NCBI RefSeq assembly: GCF_963664965.1
Contig: NZ_OY761823.1
Span: 72,001-136,000 of the forward strand
Source: an uncultured Pseudodesulfovibrio sp.
GTDB lineage: Bacteria > Desulfobacterota > Desulfovibrionia > Desulfovibrionales > Desulfovibrionaceae
DNA length: 64,000 nucleotides
Direction of reading: 5' to 3'
Position numbers and translations under genes: made by a program. Below are positions 27,680-35,619 of this stretch, in pieces. The notes beneath the pieces were generated by a model, which was not told the DNA's origin, did not search any database, and worked only from the letters and a program-made list of their open reading frames with translations. Within the stretch, counting starts at the first letter, position 1; every line of letters starts with the position of its first letter.

Positions 27680-27758
27680 CATCAAGCAGGGGCACCCTGC
27701 ACAATTCTGCCGGGAAACTTCAAGAAAGCATCCCCCAAAGTGCAATCCACAACACCGA

Positions 27759-27799
27759 TTGCACGCAGGGCTTTGCACATCTGCACACATCAGCACATC
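27759..27799 (+). promoter_or_regulatory. TGCACA repeat cluster, probable activator sites (SHOCT gene)
   Basis: The stretch holds TTGCAC at 27759, then TGCACATC, TGCACACATC and AGCACATC in a row at 27774-27799. It lies 42-82 bases upstream of a sigma-54 promoter. A similar cluster lies upstream of the zraP-like sigma-54 promoter at 37 kb. Confidence 0.5.
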
Positions 27800-27840
27800 T
27801 TGATTTTTATTAACACACTGTATTCATTGATATTATAGTT

Positions 27841-27855
27841 TGGCACGCTCCCTGC
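27841..27855 (+). promoter_or_regulatory. Sigma-54 promoter
   Basis: TGGCACGCTCCCTGC matches the sigma-54 consensus TGGCACG-N4-TTGC at all but one position, with GG and GC at the correct distance. It lies 31 bases before the SHOCT gene start, so the leader would be about 20 bases. Confidence 0.85.
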
Positions 27856-27885
27856 TTATCAATCCGAAAAGCAGGAGACAATTAC

Positions 27886-28158
27886 ATGAGCCTACTCACA
27901 ACATCAGCCAGTTGGTGCGGCGGACCGGGATTATGGCACGGCGGCCAGAGCTGGTTCGGAGGAATGGGATTTCATTTCGGCGGAATCATCCAGCTCCTTG
28001 TCATCGGCCTGATCATATATTTCACCGTCCGGCTGCTCAAAAGGGATACCGCGCCTTCATCCGCGTCCTCTTCGGCAGACGACATCCTGAAACAACGATA
28101 CGCCTCAGGCGAAATCGATAAAGATACATTCCAGAGCATGAAAGAAGAGTTGAAATAG
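27886..28158 (+). CDS. SHOCT-domain small membrane protein
   Basis: A 90-residue protein. The N-terminus is rich in Gly, Trp and His (SWCGGPGLWHGGQSWFGGMG), followed by one membrane helix (IIQLLVIGLIIYFTVRLL) and a C-terminal SHOCT motif (DDILKQRYASGEIDKDTFQSMKEEL). SHOCT segments are short helical modules, often at the end of membrane or oligomeric proteins. GCAGGAG about ten bases before the ATG supports the start. A near-perfect sigma-54 promoter directly upstream and TGCACA repeats shared with the zraP-like gene suggest induction by the Zra-type system. The function is not known. Confidence 0.82.
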   Translation: MSLLTTSASWCGGPGLWHGGQSWFGGMGFHFGGIIQLLVIGLIIYFTVRLLKRDTAPSSASSSADDILKQRYASGEIDKDTFQSMKEELK

Positions 28159-28228
28159 CAGTTTCATTGCACCTCCCCTTATGTGGCGGGGTGGAGCCGA
28201 CTTCAGTCCCGGCTCCACCCCCATGCAC

Positions 28229-28266
28229 AAAAAAGCCCGCCGGAACGGTTCCGGCGGGCTTTTCGT
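28229..28266 (+). terminator. Bidirectional terminator between SHOCT gene and gltX
   Basis: AAAAGCCCGCCGGAAC / GTTCCGGCGGGCTTTT has T-runs on both strands and lies between convergent genes. Confidence 0.9.
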
Positions 28267-28287
28267 TTATTGTATGTACGGCTACGG

Positions 28288-29685
28288 CTACAATTCGACA
28301 GCGCGTTGCATGCGGGCGAGGGTTTCATCCTTGCCGAGAACCATCATGGTCTCGAACAGGCCCGGAGACTGCGTCTTGCCCATGATCGCCACGCGTATGG
28401 GCTGTGCAATTACCTTGAACTTGATATCCTTGTCCTCAAGGAACTGGCGATGCACGTCCTCAAGGCCCTTCTCGGTGAATTCGTCCAGCGCCTCGATGCG
28501 TCCGGCGATTTCCTCAAGTAGCGGCTTGGTCTCGTCGGTCAGGAACTTTTTCACAGCCTTCTCGTCGTACGGCAGGAAGTTAGCCGGAACGATGAACGGG
28601 CGCGACTGCTCCAGCATGTCCACGATGGACTTGGCACGCGGCTGCAAAAGCGGAGCAACGTTCACGAACATCATACGGTCCACGTTCGCGGCCTCTTCCT
28701 CGCCCACTTCGCGGGTCAGGAAATCCATCAGCAGATCGGCAAGCACCTCGGGATCGGCCTTCTGCATGTACTGGCCGTTCACCCACTCGAATTTCGTCAG
28801 GTCGAACACGGACGGGGAATTGCCGAGATGATCCGTGGAGAACAGCTTCACCATCTCTTCCATGGTGAACAGCTCCTGGTCGCCGTGCGACCAGCCGAGC
28901 CGCGCCAGATAGTTGCACACGGCCTCGGGCAGGTAGCCCATCTTTTCGTATTCCATCACGGACAGTGCGCCGTGACGCTTGGAAAGCTTCTTTTTGTCCG
29001 GCCCCAGAATCATGGGCACATGACCGAATTCCGGAACATCCCAGCCCATGGCCCGGTAGATCAGAATCTGCCGCGGGGTGTTGTTCACATGGTCGTCGCC
29101 GCGCAGCACATGGTTCACGCCCATGTCATGGTCATCGACAACAACAGCCAGATTGTACGTCGGGGAACCGTCCGTGCGGCGCAAGATCATGTCGTCCATC
29201 TCCGTGTTCTCCACGGCAATCGGCCCTTTCACCATGTCCTTGAACGCCGTCACGCCGTCCTGCGGCGTCTTGAAGCGGACCACGCCGGAAGTCAGCCCCT
29301 TTTCGCGGCACGTTCCGTCGTACTTGGGCTTGCGGCCTTCCTTCATGGCCTGCTCGCGCATGGCGTCAACGTCCTCTTTGGAACACTGACAGTAATAGGC
29401 GTGACCGCTTTCGATCAACTGATCGATCACTTCATTATGGCGGTCCGCACGCGTGGACTGGAAGACGATCTCGCCGTCATGCTCCAGACCGAGCCATTTC
29501 ATCGAATCAATGATCGCGTCCGTGGCTTCCTGCGTGGAACGTTCCCTATCCGTGTCCTCGACACGCAACCGGAACTCACCGCCCGACGCACGGGCCAGCA
29601 GCCACGAAAACAAAGCGGTCCGGGCACCGCCGATGTGAAGATACCCTGTCGGACTCGGTGCAAACCGAGATATAATCTTACCCAT
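28288..29685 (-). CDS. gltX: Glutamyl-tRNA synthetase
   Basis: A 465-residue class I synthetase that charges tRNA-Glu. The HIGH-type motif is PTGYLHIGGART (residues 12-23) and the KMSKS-type motif is KKLSKRHG. A zinc-type cysteine region is present (YYCQCSKEDVDAM, and GTCREKG). The length and N-terminus (GKIISRFAPSPTGYLHIGG) are standard. It stands alone on the minus strand, convergent with the SHOCT gene. Confidence 0.96.
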   Translation of the reverse strand: MGKIISRFAPSPTGYLHIGGARTALFSWLLARASGGEFRLRVEDTDRERSTQEATDAIIDSMKWLGLEHDGEIVFQSTRADRHNEVIDQLIESGHAYYCQCSKEDVDAMREQAMKEGRKPKYDGTCREKGLTSGVVRFKTPQDGVTAFKDMVKGPIAVENTEMDDMILRRTDGSPTYNLAVVVDDHDMGVNHVLRGDDHVNNTPRQILIYRAMGWDVPEFGHVPMILGPDKKKLSKRHGALSVMEYEKMGYLPEAVCNYLARLGWSHGDQELFTMEEMVKLFSTDHLGNSPSVFDLTKFEWVNGQYMQKADPEVLADLLMDFLTREVGEEEAANVDRMMFVNVAPLLQPRAKSIVDMLEQSRPFIVPANFLPYDEKAVKKFLTDETKPLLEEIAGRIEALDEFTEKGLEDVHRQFLEDKDIKFKVIAQPIRVAIMGKTQSPGLFETMMVLGKDETLARMQRAVEL

Positions 29686-29730
29686 GATATTCTCCTTGAG
29701 ATTGCCCGCGAAGAGGATGAAAAGAATTGC

Positions 29731-29795
29731 CTCCGGCGGCTCAAGAACCCTTCGTGAAGGGTTCTTGAGAATCTCCTAAGCTTTTTGGTGCGCTT
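29731..29795 (+). repeat. Dispersed palindromic intergenic repeat, copy 1
   Basis: A perfect hairpin (TCAAGAACCCTT, loop CGTG, AAGGGTTCTTGA) with flanking GAATCTCC and AAGCTTTTTGGT. The same element with about four changes lies inverted at 40821-40886. Confidence 0.8.
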
Positions 29796-29940
29796 CGCGA
29801 GAGAGTGCGAGCACAAAAATTTATCTTCTACTTATAGCCTTAATCCGCCACTATCCGACGAAATAGCACTGCCCCATCAAGCTCCTCCGCCCGCGCGAAT
29901 GCGCATACAAAAAGTTTAGGAGAGGAGAGGGGATGGGGGT

Positions 29941-29999
29941 CCAGGGGGAAGGGGAGAGGGGAACCCTTTACAAAGGGTTCCCCTCTCCCCTTCCTCTGG
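29941..29999 (-). terminator. Long hairpin downstream of the Nfu-type gene
   Basis: The arms are about 28 bases with almost no mismatch (core GGGGAGAGGGGAACCCTTT / AAAGGGTTCCCCTCTCCCC) and a 3-base loop. It lies 20 bases after the stop of the Nfu-type gene and probably ends or stabilises that transcript. It lacks a classical T-run. Confidence 0.5.
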
Positions 30000-30020
30000 C
30001 CGCCGGAGGCATTCTTCGCC

Positions 30021-30242
30021 TTACACAGCTTCGACGGATTTGACTTCGGGGATCTCTTTGAGAACGATTCGTTCGATGCCGTTCTTGAGCGTCATCTGTG
30101 ACATGGGGCATCCTTTGCAGGCACCGGTCAGTCGCACCTGAACCACGCCTTTATCAGTGATATCGACGAGTTCGACATCTCCACCGTCGCCCTGCAACAT
30201 GGGACGGACCTTATCCAGAACTGCTTCTACTTTTTCACGCAT
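30021..30242 (-). CDS. NifU-like (Nfu) iron-sulfur scaffold protein
   Basis: A 73-residue protein equal to the C-terminal Nfu domain. The cluster-binding pair is in GACKGCPMSQMTLKNGIE, preceded by the family stretch RPMLQGDGGDVELVDI. Such proteins carry or hand over Fe-S clusters in the cytoplasm. The short length is normal for stand-alone Nfu proteins in sulfate reducers, which have many Fe-S enzymes to supply. Confidence 0.92.
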   Translation of the reverse strand: MREKVEAVLDKVRPMLQGDGGDVELVDITDKGVVQVRLTGACKGCPMSQMTLKNGIERIVLKEIPEVKSVEAV

Positions 30243-30310
30243 GATGATTTCCTTTGTTAGGGACGTTTGACGGGAGAAGTAAGGCTTTGACCGGGATGTG
30301 TCAATTCCGG

Positions 30311-31372
30311 CTACCCTTGAACAAGCACGGCAAAGGCTTCTTCCAGTTCCTCATCGAGATCTTCGATCATTTCCTCGATCCGGTCAGGGGTCAGTTCCAT
30401 ACTCTCCCACACCGCCTTGTCCGGCGGCTGCACGAAATATTCACCGCTCGACCCGATACCGAGTCCGGTGGCAATGGTCTCGGCACAGTGGACCAGGCCG
30501 GGTTCGGCTGCCTTCTGCCCCGGTTTGGGCTGATGATGCTCAAGCACGGCAGAGACAAGCACAAAGGGGAAATTCCATTTCCGCAACAGCATGCCGCCGA
30601 GGGTCGCATGATCGAAACCGAGCATATTCTTTTCCTCGGCATACAGGAGCACATCCTTGCTGCGGGCATGGGCAAGCACTGCGGCAGCACGTTCCGGCTC
30701 GGCCTGAAGCAGGACAAGCTGCCCTATGTCGTGCAGAAGTCCTGCCACGAATGCGCGCTCGGGATCACCCTTTCCGGTGATACGGCACAGGCGTCGGGCA
30801 ATCAGCCCGCAACCAACGGAATGTTTCCAGAACTGTTCCATGTCGAGCACGTCGGCGGGAACGTCCTTGAACAGACTCATGACAGACGTACCCACAGCGA
30901 GCGTGGAGAGCTGATTGACCCCGACCACGGTCACCGCGCGGGAGATGGTGTCGATCTGCATGGGCAGACTGTAAAAAGCCGAATTGACCATACGCAGAAG
31001 AAAAGCGGTCAGACTCGGGTCCTGACTGATGATCGAGGCAAGGTCATCTGCCGAAGTGTTCTTCGCATTGATGGCCTGCTGCAATTCGAGAAAGACCTGC
31101 GGCAGTGCCGGAAGCTGGTGTTCCTTCCGCAACACGTCGAGCGGGTCCACCGGTTCGATTTCGATTTTTCCGGATGGCGCTGCCGGAGTCTCATACCGTT
31201 TCGGATTCAACGTCATGTCGCGGGCCACATGCTCGGCACCGAGAGTGGCCAGCCTGCGGATGGAATCGTCCGGATTCTTGATGAACTTGAAGCGCCTGAC
31301 CAGAAGCTGTCGGGCGGCTTCCAGAGTTTCAGGCTGGATTTCGCTTTCGGGAACAGAGGTTTCTTCTGCCAT
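30311..31372 (-). CDS. HDOD-domain signalling protein
   Basis: A 353-residue cytoplasmic protein. The central and C-terminal part is an HDOD domain: LPALPQVFLELQQAI, IISQDPSLTAFLLRMVNSAFY, ISRAVTVVGVNQLSTLA and GLLHDIGQLVLL. HDOD proteins are HD-superfamily relatives, generally non-catalytic, that act in signal or motility regulation. The N-terminal 90 residues are a separate helical region without a recognised domain. It follows the MBL-fold gene on the same strand at 134 bases and may share its transcript. Confidence 0.87.
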   Translation of the reverse strand: MAEETSVPESEIQPETLEAARQLLVRRFKFIKNPDDSIRRLATLGAEHVARDMTLNPKRYETPAAPSGKIEIEPVDPLDVLRKEHQLPALPQVFLELQQAINAKNTSADDLASIISQDPSLTAFLLRMVNSAFYSLPMQIDTISRAVTVVGVNQLSTLAVGTSVMSLFKDVPADVLDMEQFWKHSVGCGLIARRLCRITGKGDPERAFVAGLLHDIGQLVLLQAEPERAAAVLAHARSKDVLLYAEEKNMLGFDHATLGGMLLRKWNFPFVLVSAVLEHHQPKPGQKAAEPGLVHCAETIATGLGIGSSGEYFVQPPDKAVWESMELTPDRIEEMIEDLDEELEEAFAVLVQG

Positions 31373-31506
31373 ATTTCATTCCTGTTCGAGGTTGTGTCAG
31401 CAAGCCAGAATTCCACCATAGAAAAAAAAGACGGGAAGAAAAAGCGGTTTTATACATTAAAACGACTGCTCACACATGAGGCACGCTCATACCAGAAGGC
31501 GCAAAC

Positions 31507-32133
31507 CTAGAAAATGAAATGAGGATTGTTCTGCTTCTCATGAATGACCGTGGTCATGGGGCCATGCCCGGAATAGATACGGGTATCATCCGGCAAAATG
31601 AAAATGCGGGAACGAATGGACGTGAGCAGTGCCGAACTGCTGGCACGCGGAAGATGGGTATTTCCCACGGCGATCATGAAGATCAGATCGCCCACGAACA
31701 CACAGCCCGCAGAAGGGAAGAAGAAGGACAGACTTCCCGGAGTGTGCCCCGGCGTATCAAGCACCATCATGGTCTGGCCGAGTACGGTCTGCCGCCCCGG
31801 CCCGAGGGGGGAATACGGAAAGCCCACATATTCGACAAGTTCGCGGATTCCGCCCGCTTCCATGGACAGTTCCTTGAGAAACTCGTCTTCCGGGCTGGCA
31901 AAGACCGGTGCGTTGAAATGCTCATGCACCTGCTGCACGCCGCCGATATGGTCGAGATGAAAATGCGTGACGTAGATGCCGCGCAGCGTCAACCCCAATT
32001 CCTCGATACGCGCGACAAGACGGTCAGGCTCTACGCCCACGTCAAAGACCACGGCATCGCTGCCGGAAGAAACCAGATAGCAGTTGGCCTCGTCCGGGCC
32101 GAGAATGAATGTTTCTATGGTCAGTTCGCTCAT
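31507..32133 (-). CDS. MBL-fold metallo-hydrolase (glyoxalase II-like)
   Basis: A 208-residue metallo-beta-lactamase-fold enzyme. The metal site reads THFHLDHIGG, then TPGHTPGSLSFFF, FVGDLIF and the late YSGHGPMTTV, the full order of two-metal hydrolases of the glyoxalase II type. The likely reaction is thioester or related hydrolysis in the cytoplasm; the substrate is unknown. CAGGGAATTTGAT precedes the ATG at 32133. It lies 64 bases downstream of the NtrC-type regulator gene on the same strand. Confidence 0.9.
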   Translation of the reverse strand: MSELTIETFILGPDEANCYLVSSGSDAVVFDVGVEPDRLVARIEELGLTLRGIYVTHFHLDHIGGVQQVHEHFNAPVFASPEDEFLKELSMEAGGIRELVEYVGFPYSPLGPGRQTVLGQTMMVLDTPGHTPGSLSFFFPSAGCVFVGDLIFMIAVGNTHLPRASSSALLTSIRSRIFILPDDTRIYSGHGPMTTVIHEKQNNPHFIF

Positions 32134-32197
32134 ATCAAATTCCCTGCGCTGCCCGAACATGCGGCAGCGTTTGACATCTTGTCAACCTTTCAAGACG

Positions 32198-33583
32198 CTA
32201 ACGACGCGTCAGGCCGTACTTTTTCAGTTTGTACTGCAAGGTTCGGCGGCTGATCCCAAGCGCGTCCGCCGTGCGTTCACGATGGTTGCCGTTCTCTTCC
32301 AGCGCACGCATGATGGCGAGCTTCTCCGCCTCTTCGAGTGACGCAGGAGTACTCATGGCCGACGGGGACGCCTCGGTAGACATGTCTATGGCCGCCTCGC
32401 GCGCCCCGGTCACCTGCGGAGGCAGAAGGTCGGGACCGAGCGCATCCGAACGCGACAGGATCAACGCGCGTTCCAGCACATTCTCCAGTTCACGCACGTT
32501 ACCGGGCCAGTCATACCCGGACAGCGCGTCGAGAAACGCGGGAGTGACGGTACGGATAATCTTGTTGTTCTTGTTGCCGAGCCGACGCAGCAGGAAGCTG
32601 ACCAGAAGCGGCAGGTCTTCCTTGCGCTCGCACAGCGGCGGGATGCGTATTTCAAGCACTGCCAGCCGATAGAAAAGGTCTTCACGAAAACGTCCGGCCT
32701 CGACTTCGGCCTTCAGGTTGCGGTTGGTGGCGGCGATGATCCGGGTGTCCACCTTGATCGTCTTGACCGACCCGAGCGGCTCCACGGTCTTTTCCTGCAA
32801 CGCGCGCAGCAGTTTCGCCTGTAACGCCGCAGGCATTTCACCTATCTCATCAAGGAACAGCGTGCCGCCGTCCGCCAACTGGAACCGGCCCGGTTTATCC
32901 TTTATCGCGCCGGTGAACGCGCCTTTCTCATATCCGAAAAGTTCACTTTCAAGCAGGTCATCCGGCAGGGCCGCACAGTTCACCTTGATCAGCGGCCTGT
33001 CCGCACGGTTGCTCGCACGGTGCAGCCCCTCGGCCACCAGTTCCTTACCTGTTCCCGACTGTCCGAGAATCAGCACGGTCGCCTCGGTCGGTCCGGCCTG
33101 ACTTATCAGGTCACGCACCCGCTCAATGCCCGGACTCGCACCGATAAAGTCGGCGCTGCTGTCCACTTCGGCCCGAAGCCGTGCGTTTTCCTTGATGAGC
33201 TTATGGTACTCGTAGGCCTTGCCGATCACTGCCGTGAGTTCGTCGTTGTCCGCGGGCTTGGTCAGATAGTCGAACGCACCGCGCTTCATGGCATCCACTG
33301 CGCTGCCCACGCTGCCGAACGCCGTCAGCAGGACCACGGGTAGCCCCGGCCTGCGAATCTGCAATTCCTTGAGCAACTGCATGCCATCCATACCGGGCAT
33401 TTTCATGTCGACCATGGCGACATCCGGGAAGGTATCGGATTCGGCCTCTTCAGCCAGAACCGTCAACGCCCGTTCGCCGGAATCCGCTTCAAGCACGGTC
33501 CAGCCGTCGTCTTCCAGAACAGCCCGGACCATCATCCGGTGTCCCGGCTCATCATCAACTATGAGTACAATTCTTTCGTCCAT
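32198..33583 (-). CDS. NtrC-family sigma-54 response regulator (ZraR-like)
   Basis: A 461-residue activator. The receiver domain has the phosphorylated D59 (AMVDMKMPG) and K109. The AAA+ domain has the Walker A box ILGQSGTGKE and the sigma-54 contact loop GAFTGA at 221-226, with Walker B LFLDEIGEMP. A Fis-type helix-turn-helix ends the chain (HRERTADALGISRRTLQYKLKKYG). GGAGG stands before the ATG at 33583. It follows the sensor kinase on the same strand, making a ZraS/ZraR-type pair. The probable targets are the two sigma-54 promoters found at 27.8 and 37.2 kb. Confidence 0.95.
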   Translation of the reverse strand: MDERIVLIVDDEPGHRMMVRAVLEDDGWTVLEADSGERALTVLAEEAESDTFPDVAMVDMKMPGMDGMQLLKELQIRRPGLPVVLLTAFGSVGSAVDAMKRGAFDYLTKPADNDELTAVIGKAYEYHKLIKENARLRAEVDSSADFIGASPGIERVRDLISQAGPTEATVLILGQSGTGKELVAEGLHRASNRADRPLIKVNCAALPDDLLESELFGYEKGAFTGAIKDKPGRFQLADGGTLFLDEIGEMPAALQAKLLRALQEKTVEPLGSVKTIKVDTRIIAATNRNLKAEVEAGRFREDLFYRLAVLEIRIPPLCERKEDLPLLVSFLLRRLGNKNNKIIRTVTPAFLDALSGYDWPGNVRELENVLERALILSRSDALGPDLLPPQVTGAREAAIDMSTEASPSAMSTPASLEEAEKLAIMRALEENGNHRERTADALGISRRTLQYKLKKYGLTRR

Positions 33584-33732
33584 TTTCAGCCTCCGCGGCC
33601 CTTTCGGAAAATCCGGAAGAGAGGTCGCACATTGTATCATTTCGTCACGGCCTGCGTTCGCATCAATCCGCAACGGGTCGTTCATAAAAATCTTTTCAAT
33701 GAAACACACCGCCATGGGCGGCCTGTTTCATC

Positions 33733-35610
33733 CTATCCCTTCTGCTCCACATCCGGGAAAAAAAGGCGAATTCGTGTTCCTTCGCCGGGTTCGGAATCCA
33801 CAGCGACCCGGCCCCGGTGTGCCCGCATGATATTGTCGACGATGGCAAGCCCGAGTCCTGTACCGGTCTTCTTGCCGGTAACAAACGGCTTGAACACCTC
33901 GTCACGAATCTCGGGATTCATGCCGGGGCCGTCGTCAGCCACGATGATCCAGACACCATCGTCCGCCCGAACCGAGGAAAGGCTGATATGTCCGGGAGTG
34001 GGACAATCGTCACAGGCACCCAACGCATCAAGGCTGTTGGAAATCAGATTGAGCAGCACCTGCTTGAGGGCGTCCTGATCGGCCATCACGGTTTCGCACC
34101 TGAAATCGAAAACCGGCTCGGTCTGCCTGTTCTCGAAATCGAAGCGCATGAGTTGGCGGATGGAATCCCCCAGCTCGGCGAGATCAATCGCAACGGGGTC
34201 GAGCTGACGCGGCTTGGCGAGATAGAGAAGGTCCGTGACCACGCGGTTGAGGCGGTCCGCCTCCTGCACCATGGTGGTGGCATACTGTTCCAACGGCTGC
34301 TGGCCCTTGAGCTTGTTGGCGAACAGTTGGGCAAACCCGCGCAGGGAACTGAGCGGGTTACGCACTTCATGGGCCACGCCCGCGGCAAGGGAACCGACGG
34401 CGGCGAGCCGCTGCGCCTCGTTCAGGTCCTCCTCAAGGGACCGAATCTGGGTTCGGTCACGAATGAGCACGAGCCGCTGACCGAGTTCCGGCGCGGCATC
34501 TTCATCACTCTCCTGAAAAGGCAGGGAAAGAATTTCAAGCCTGCGCCCCTGATAATCGAACTGCTGCCAGTCCGTCGGGGCGAGAGGCGTGTCATCGAAA
34601 CGGGAACCGAACGCGAGGTCACGCCAGTTAGAGCCGATGATCTCTGGAATACCGTCCTCATCCTTGGGCGCGAGGAGTTTCTTGGCCGAATGGTTGGCAG
34701 CCATGATCTGTCCGTCCTCGGCAAGGGTCACGAGGCCATCCGGCATATTGTCGAGAAGCTTGTTCTGGAAACGCTCCATCCGGTCGAGCTTGCGTCCTTC
34801 GCCCCGGCGCTGAAGGTAGGCGAATACGAGGGACCACAGCACCACGGCGGCGAGAAACACGTAGCCGGTCTGGTAAATGGCGGCGCTGCGATATTGGCGA
34901 AACTGCGCCATATGCTTCTGGGCGTTCAGGCCGACAACGAGATAAACATGCGGCAACCCCGCATCCATGGGAGGATTATCGTTTCCCGGCCCCATGCCAT
35001 GGCCCGGTCCCATGCCGCGCCCCCGACCTCGTCCCATGCCGTGGCCCATGCCGCGCTCCGCTTCGGGCACATGATTCTCATCCGGGCGGACACTCTTGTG
35101 CCGCAGTGGCGGGGTCGACCCAAAGGAAAGGCGGGCAACGGACGGCCGGACACGCAGGCCGGAAATGAGTACCTGATTCTTTTCGAATTCAGCCATGACA
35201 TGCCATGCCCGCCCCACTTCAAGGTCCGCAGCCACGGTTTCAGGCAGGCTGAATGTCGGTTTGGAACGGTCGGCATCGGAAGTGATGATCGGCGTATCGC
35301 CACCGCCGTACATGGCGATGAATTTTATGTCTTCGGAACGTGCAAGCTCTGTAAAAAGTTCTCCCACCATGGTCGGAAAAAGAGGCGCAGCCTGAGGGTT
35401 CATGCTCAGACTACGCATGATGCGGGAGATATTGCTGTCCACACCGCGCAGAATGGAACTGCCGGTCATTATCATGTTTTCCTCGACGATCTCACGCTGA
35501 TGCGCGATGGAGCGCCATGTCAGGTACAGACTGCCGAGACCGAGCACTATGAGTGCCAGGACAAGGGCGACAAGCGGCCCCTTTTCTCCGCTGTAGGAGT
35601 GGACTTCCAT
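33733..35610 (-). CDS. Sensor histidine kinase (ZraS-like) with Gly-Met-Arg-rich insert
   Basis: A 625-residue inner-membrane kinase. Helix 1 spans about 12-31 and helix 2 about 247-265, bounding a periplasmic sensor. A PAS-type region follows (FQNKLLDNMPDGLVTLAEDG), then the HisKA histidine in AAGVAHEVRNPLSSLRGF, and the ATPase motifs LLNLISNSLDALG, DDGPGMNP and GTGLGLAIVDNI. Residues 187-209 of the sensor are a low-complexity run of Gly, Met, His and Arg (GMGHGMGRGRG...). The ZraP-like protein two genes away ends in a similar GRGMGRGMGRGF tail. It starts nine bases after the DUF4405 gene stop and precedes the NtrC-type regulator. Confidence 0.93.
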   Translation of the reverse strand: MEVHSYSGEKGPLVALVLALIVLGLGSLYLTWRSIAHQREIVEENMIMTGSSILRGVDSNISRIMRSLSMNPQAAPLFPTMVGELFTELARSEDIKFIAMYGGGDTPIITSDADRSKPTFSLPETVAADLEVGRAWHVMAEFEKNQVLISGLRVRPSVARLSFGSTPPLRHKSVRPDENHVPEAERGMGHGMGRGRGRGMGPGHGMGPGNDNPPMDAGLPHVYLVVGLNAQKHMAQFRQYRSAAIYQTGYVFLAAVVLWSLVFAYLQRRGEGRKLDRMERFQNKLLDNMPDGLVTLAEDGQIMAANHSAKKLLAPKDEDGIPEIIGSNWRDLAFGSRFDDTPLAPTDWQQFDYQGRRLEILSLPFQESDEDAAPELGQRLVLIRDRTQIRSLEEDLNEAQRLAAVGSLAAGVAHEVRNPLSSLRGFAQLFANKLKGQQPLEQYATTMVQEADRLNRVVTDLLYLAKPRQLDPVAIDLAELGDSIRQLMRFDFENRQTEPVFDFRCETVMADQDALKQVLLNLISNSLDALGACDDCPTPGHISLSSVRADDGVWIIVADDGPGMNPEIRDEVFKPFVTGKKTGTGLGLAIVDNIMRAHRGRVAVDSEPGEGTRIRLFFPDVEQKG

Positions 35611-35619
35611 TCAATTTTC

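Larger units (their letters stand above)
29686..30020. other. Intergenic region with two large hairpins
   Basis: The 335 bases between the Nfu gene and gltX hold no credible gene. They contain a 65-base element (29731-29795) that recurs inverted at 40821-40886, and a very long hairpin (29941-29999). Near-identical GCCTCCGGCGG sequences in opposite orientation flank the region (about 29729 and 30000). Confidence 0.7.

Noticed and set aside
26618-27796. Minus-strand open frame of 392 codons
   Set aside because: It is antisense to the catalytic half of the PAS histidine kinase.
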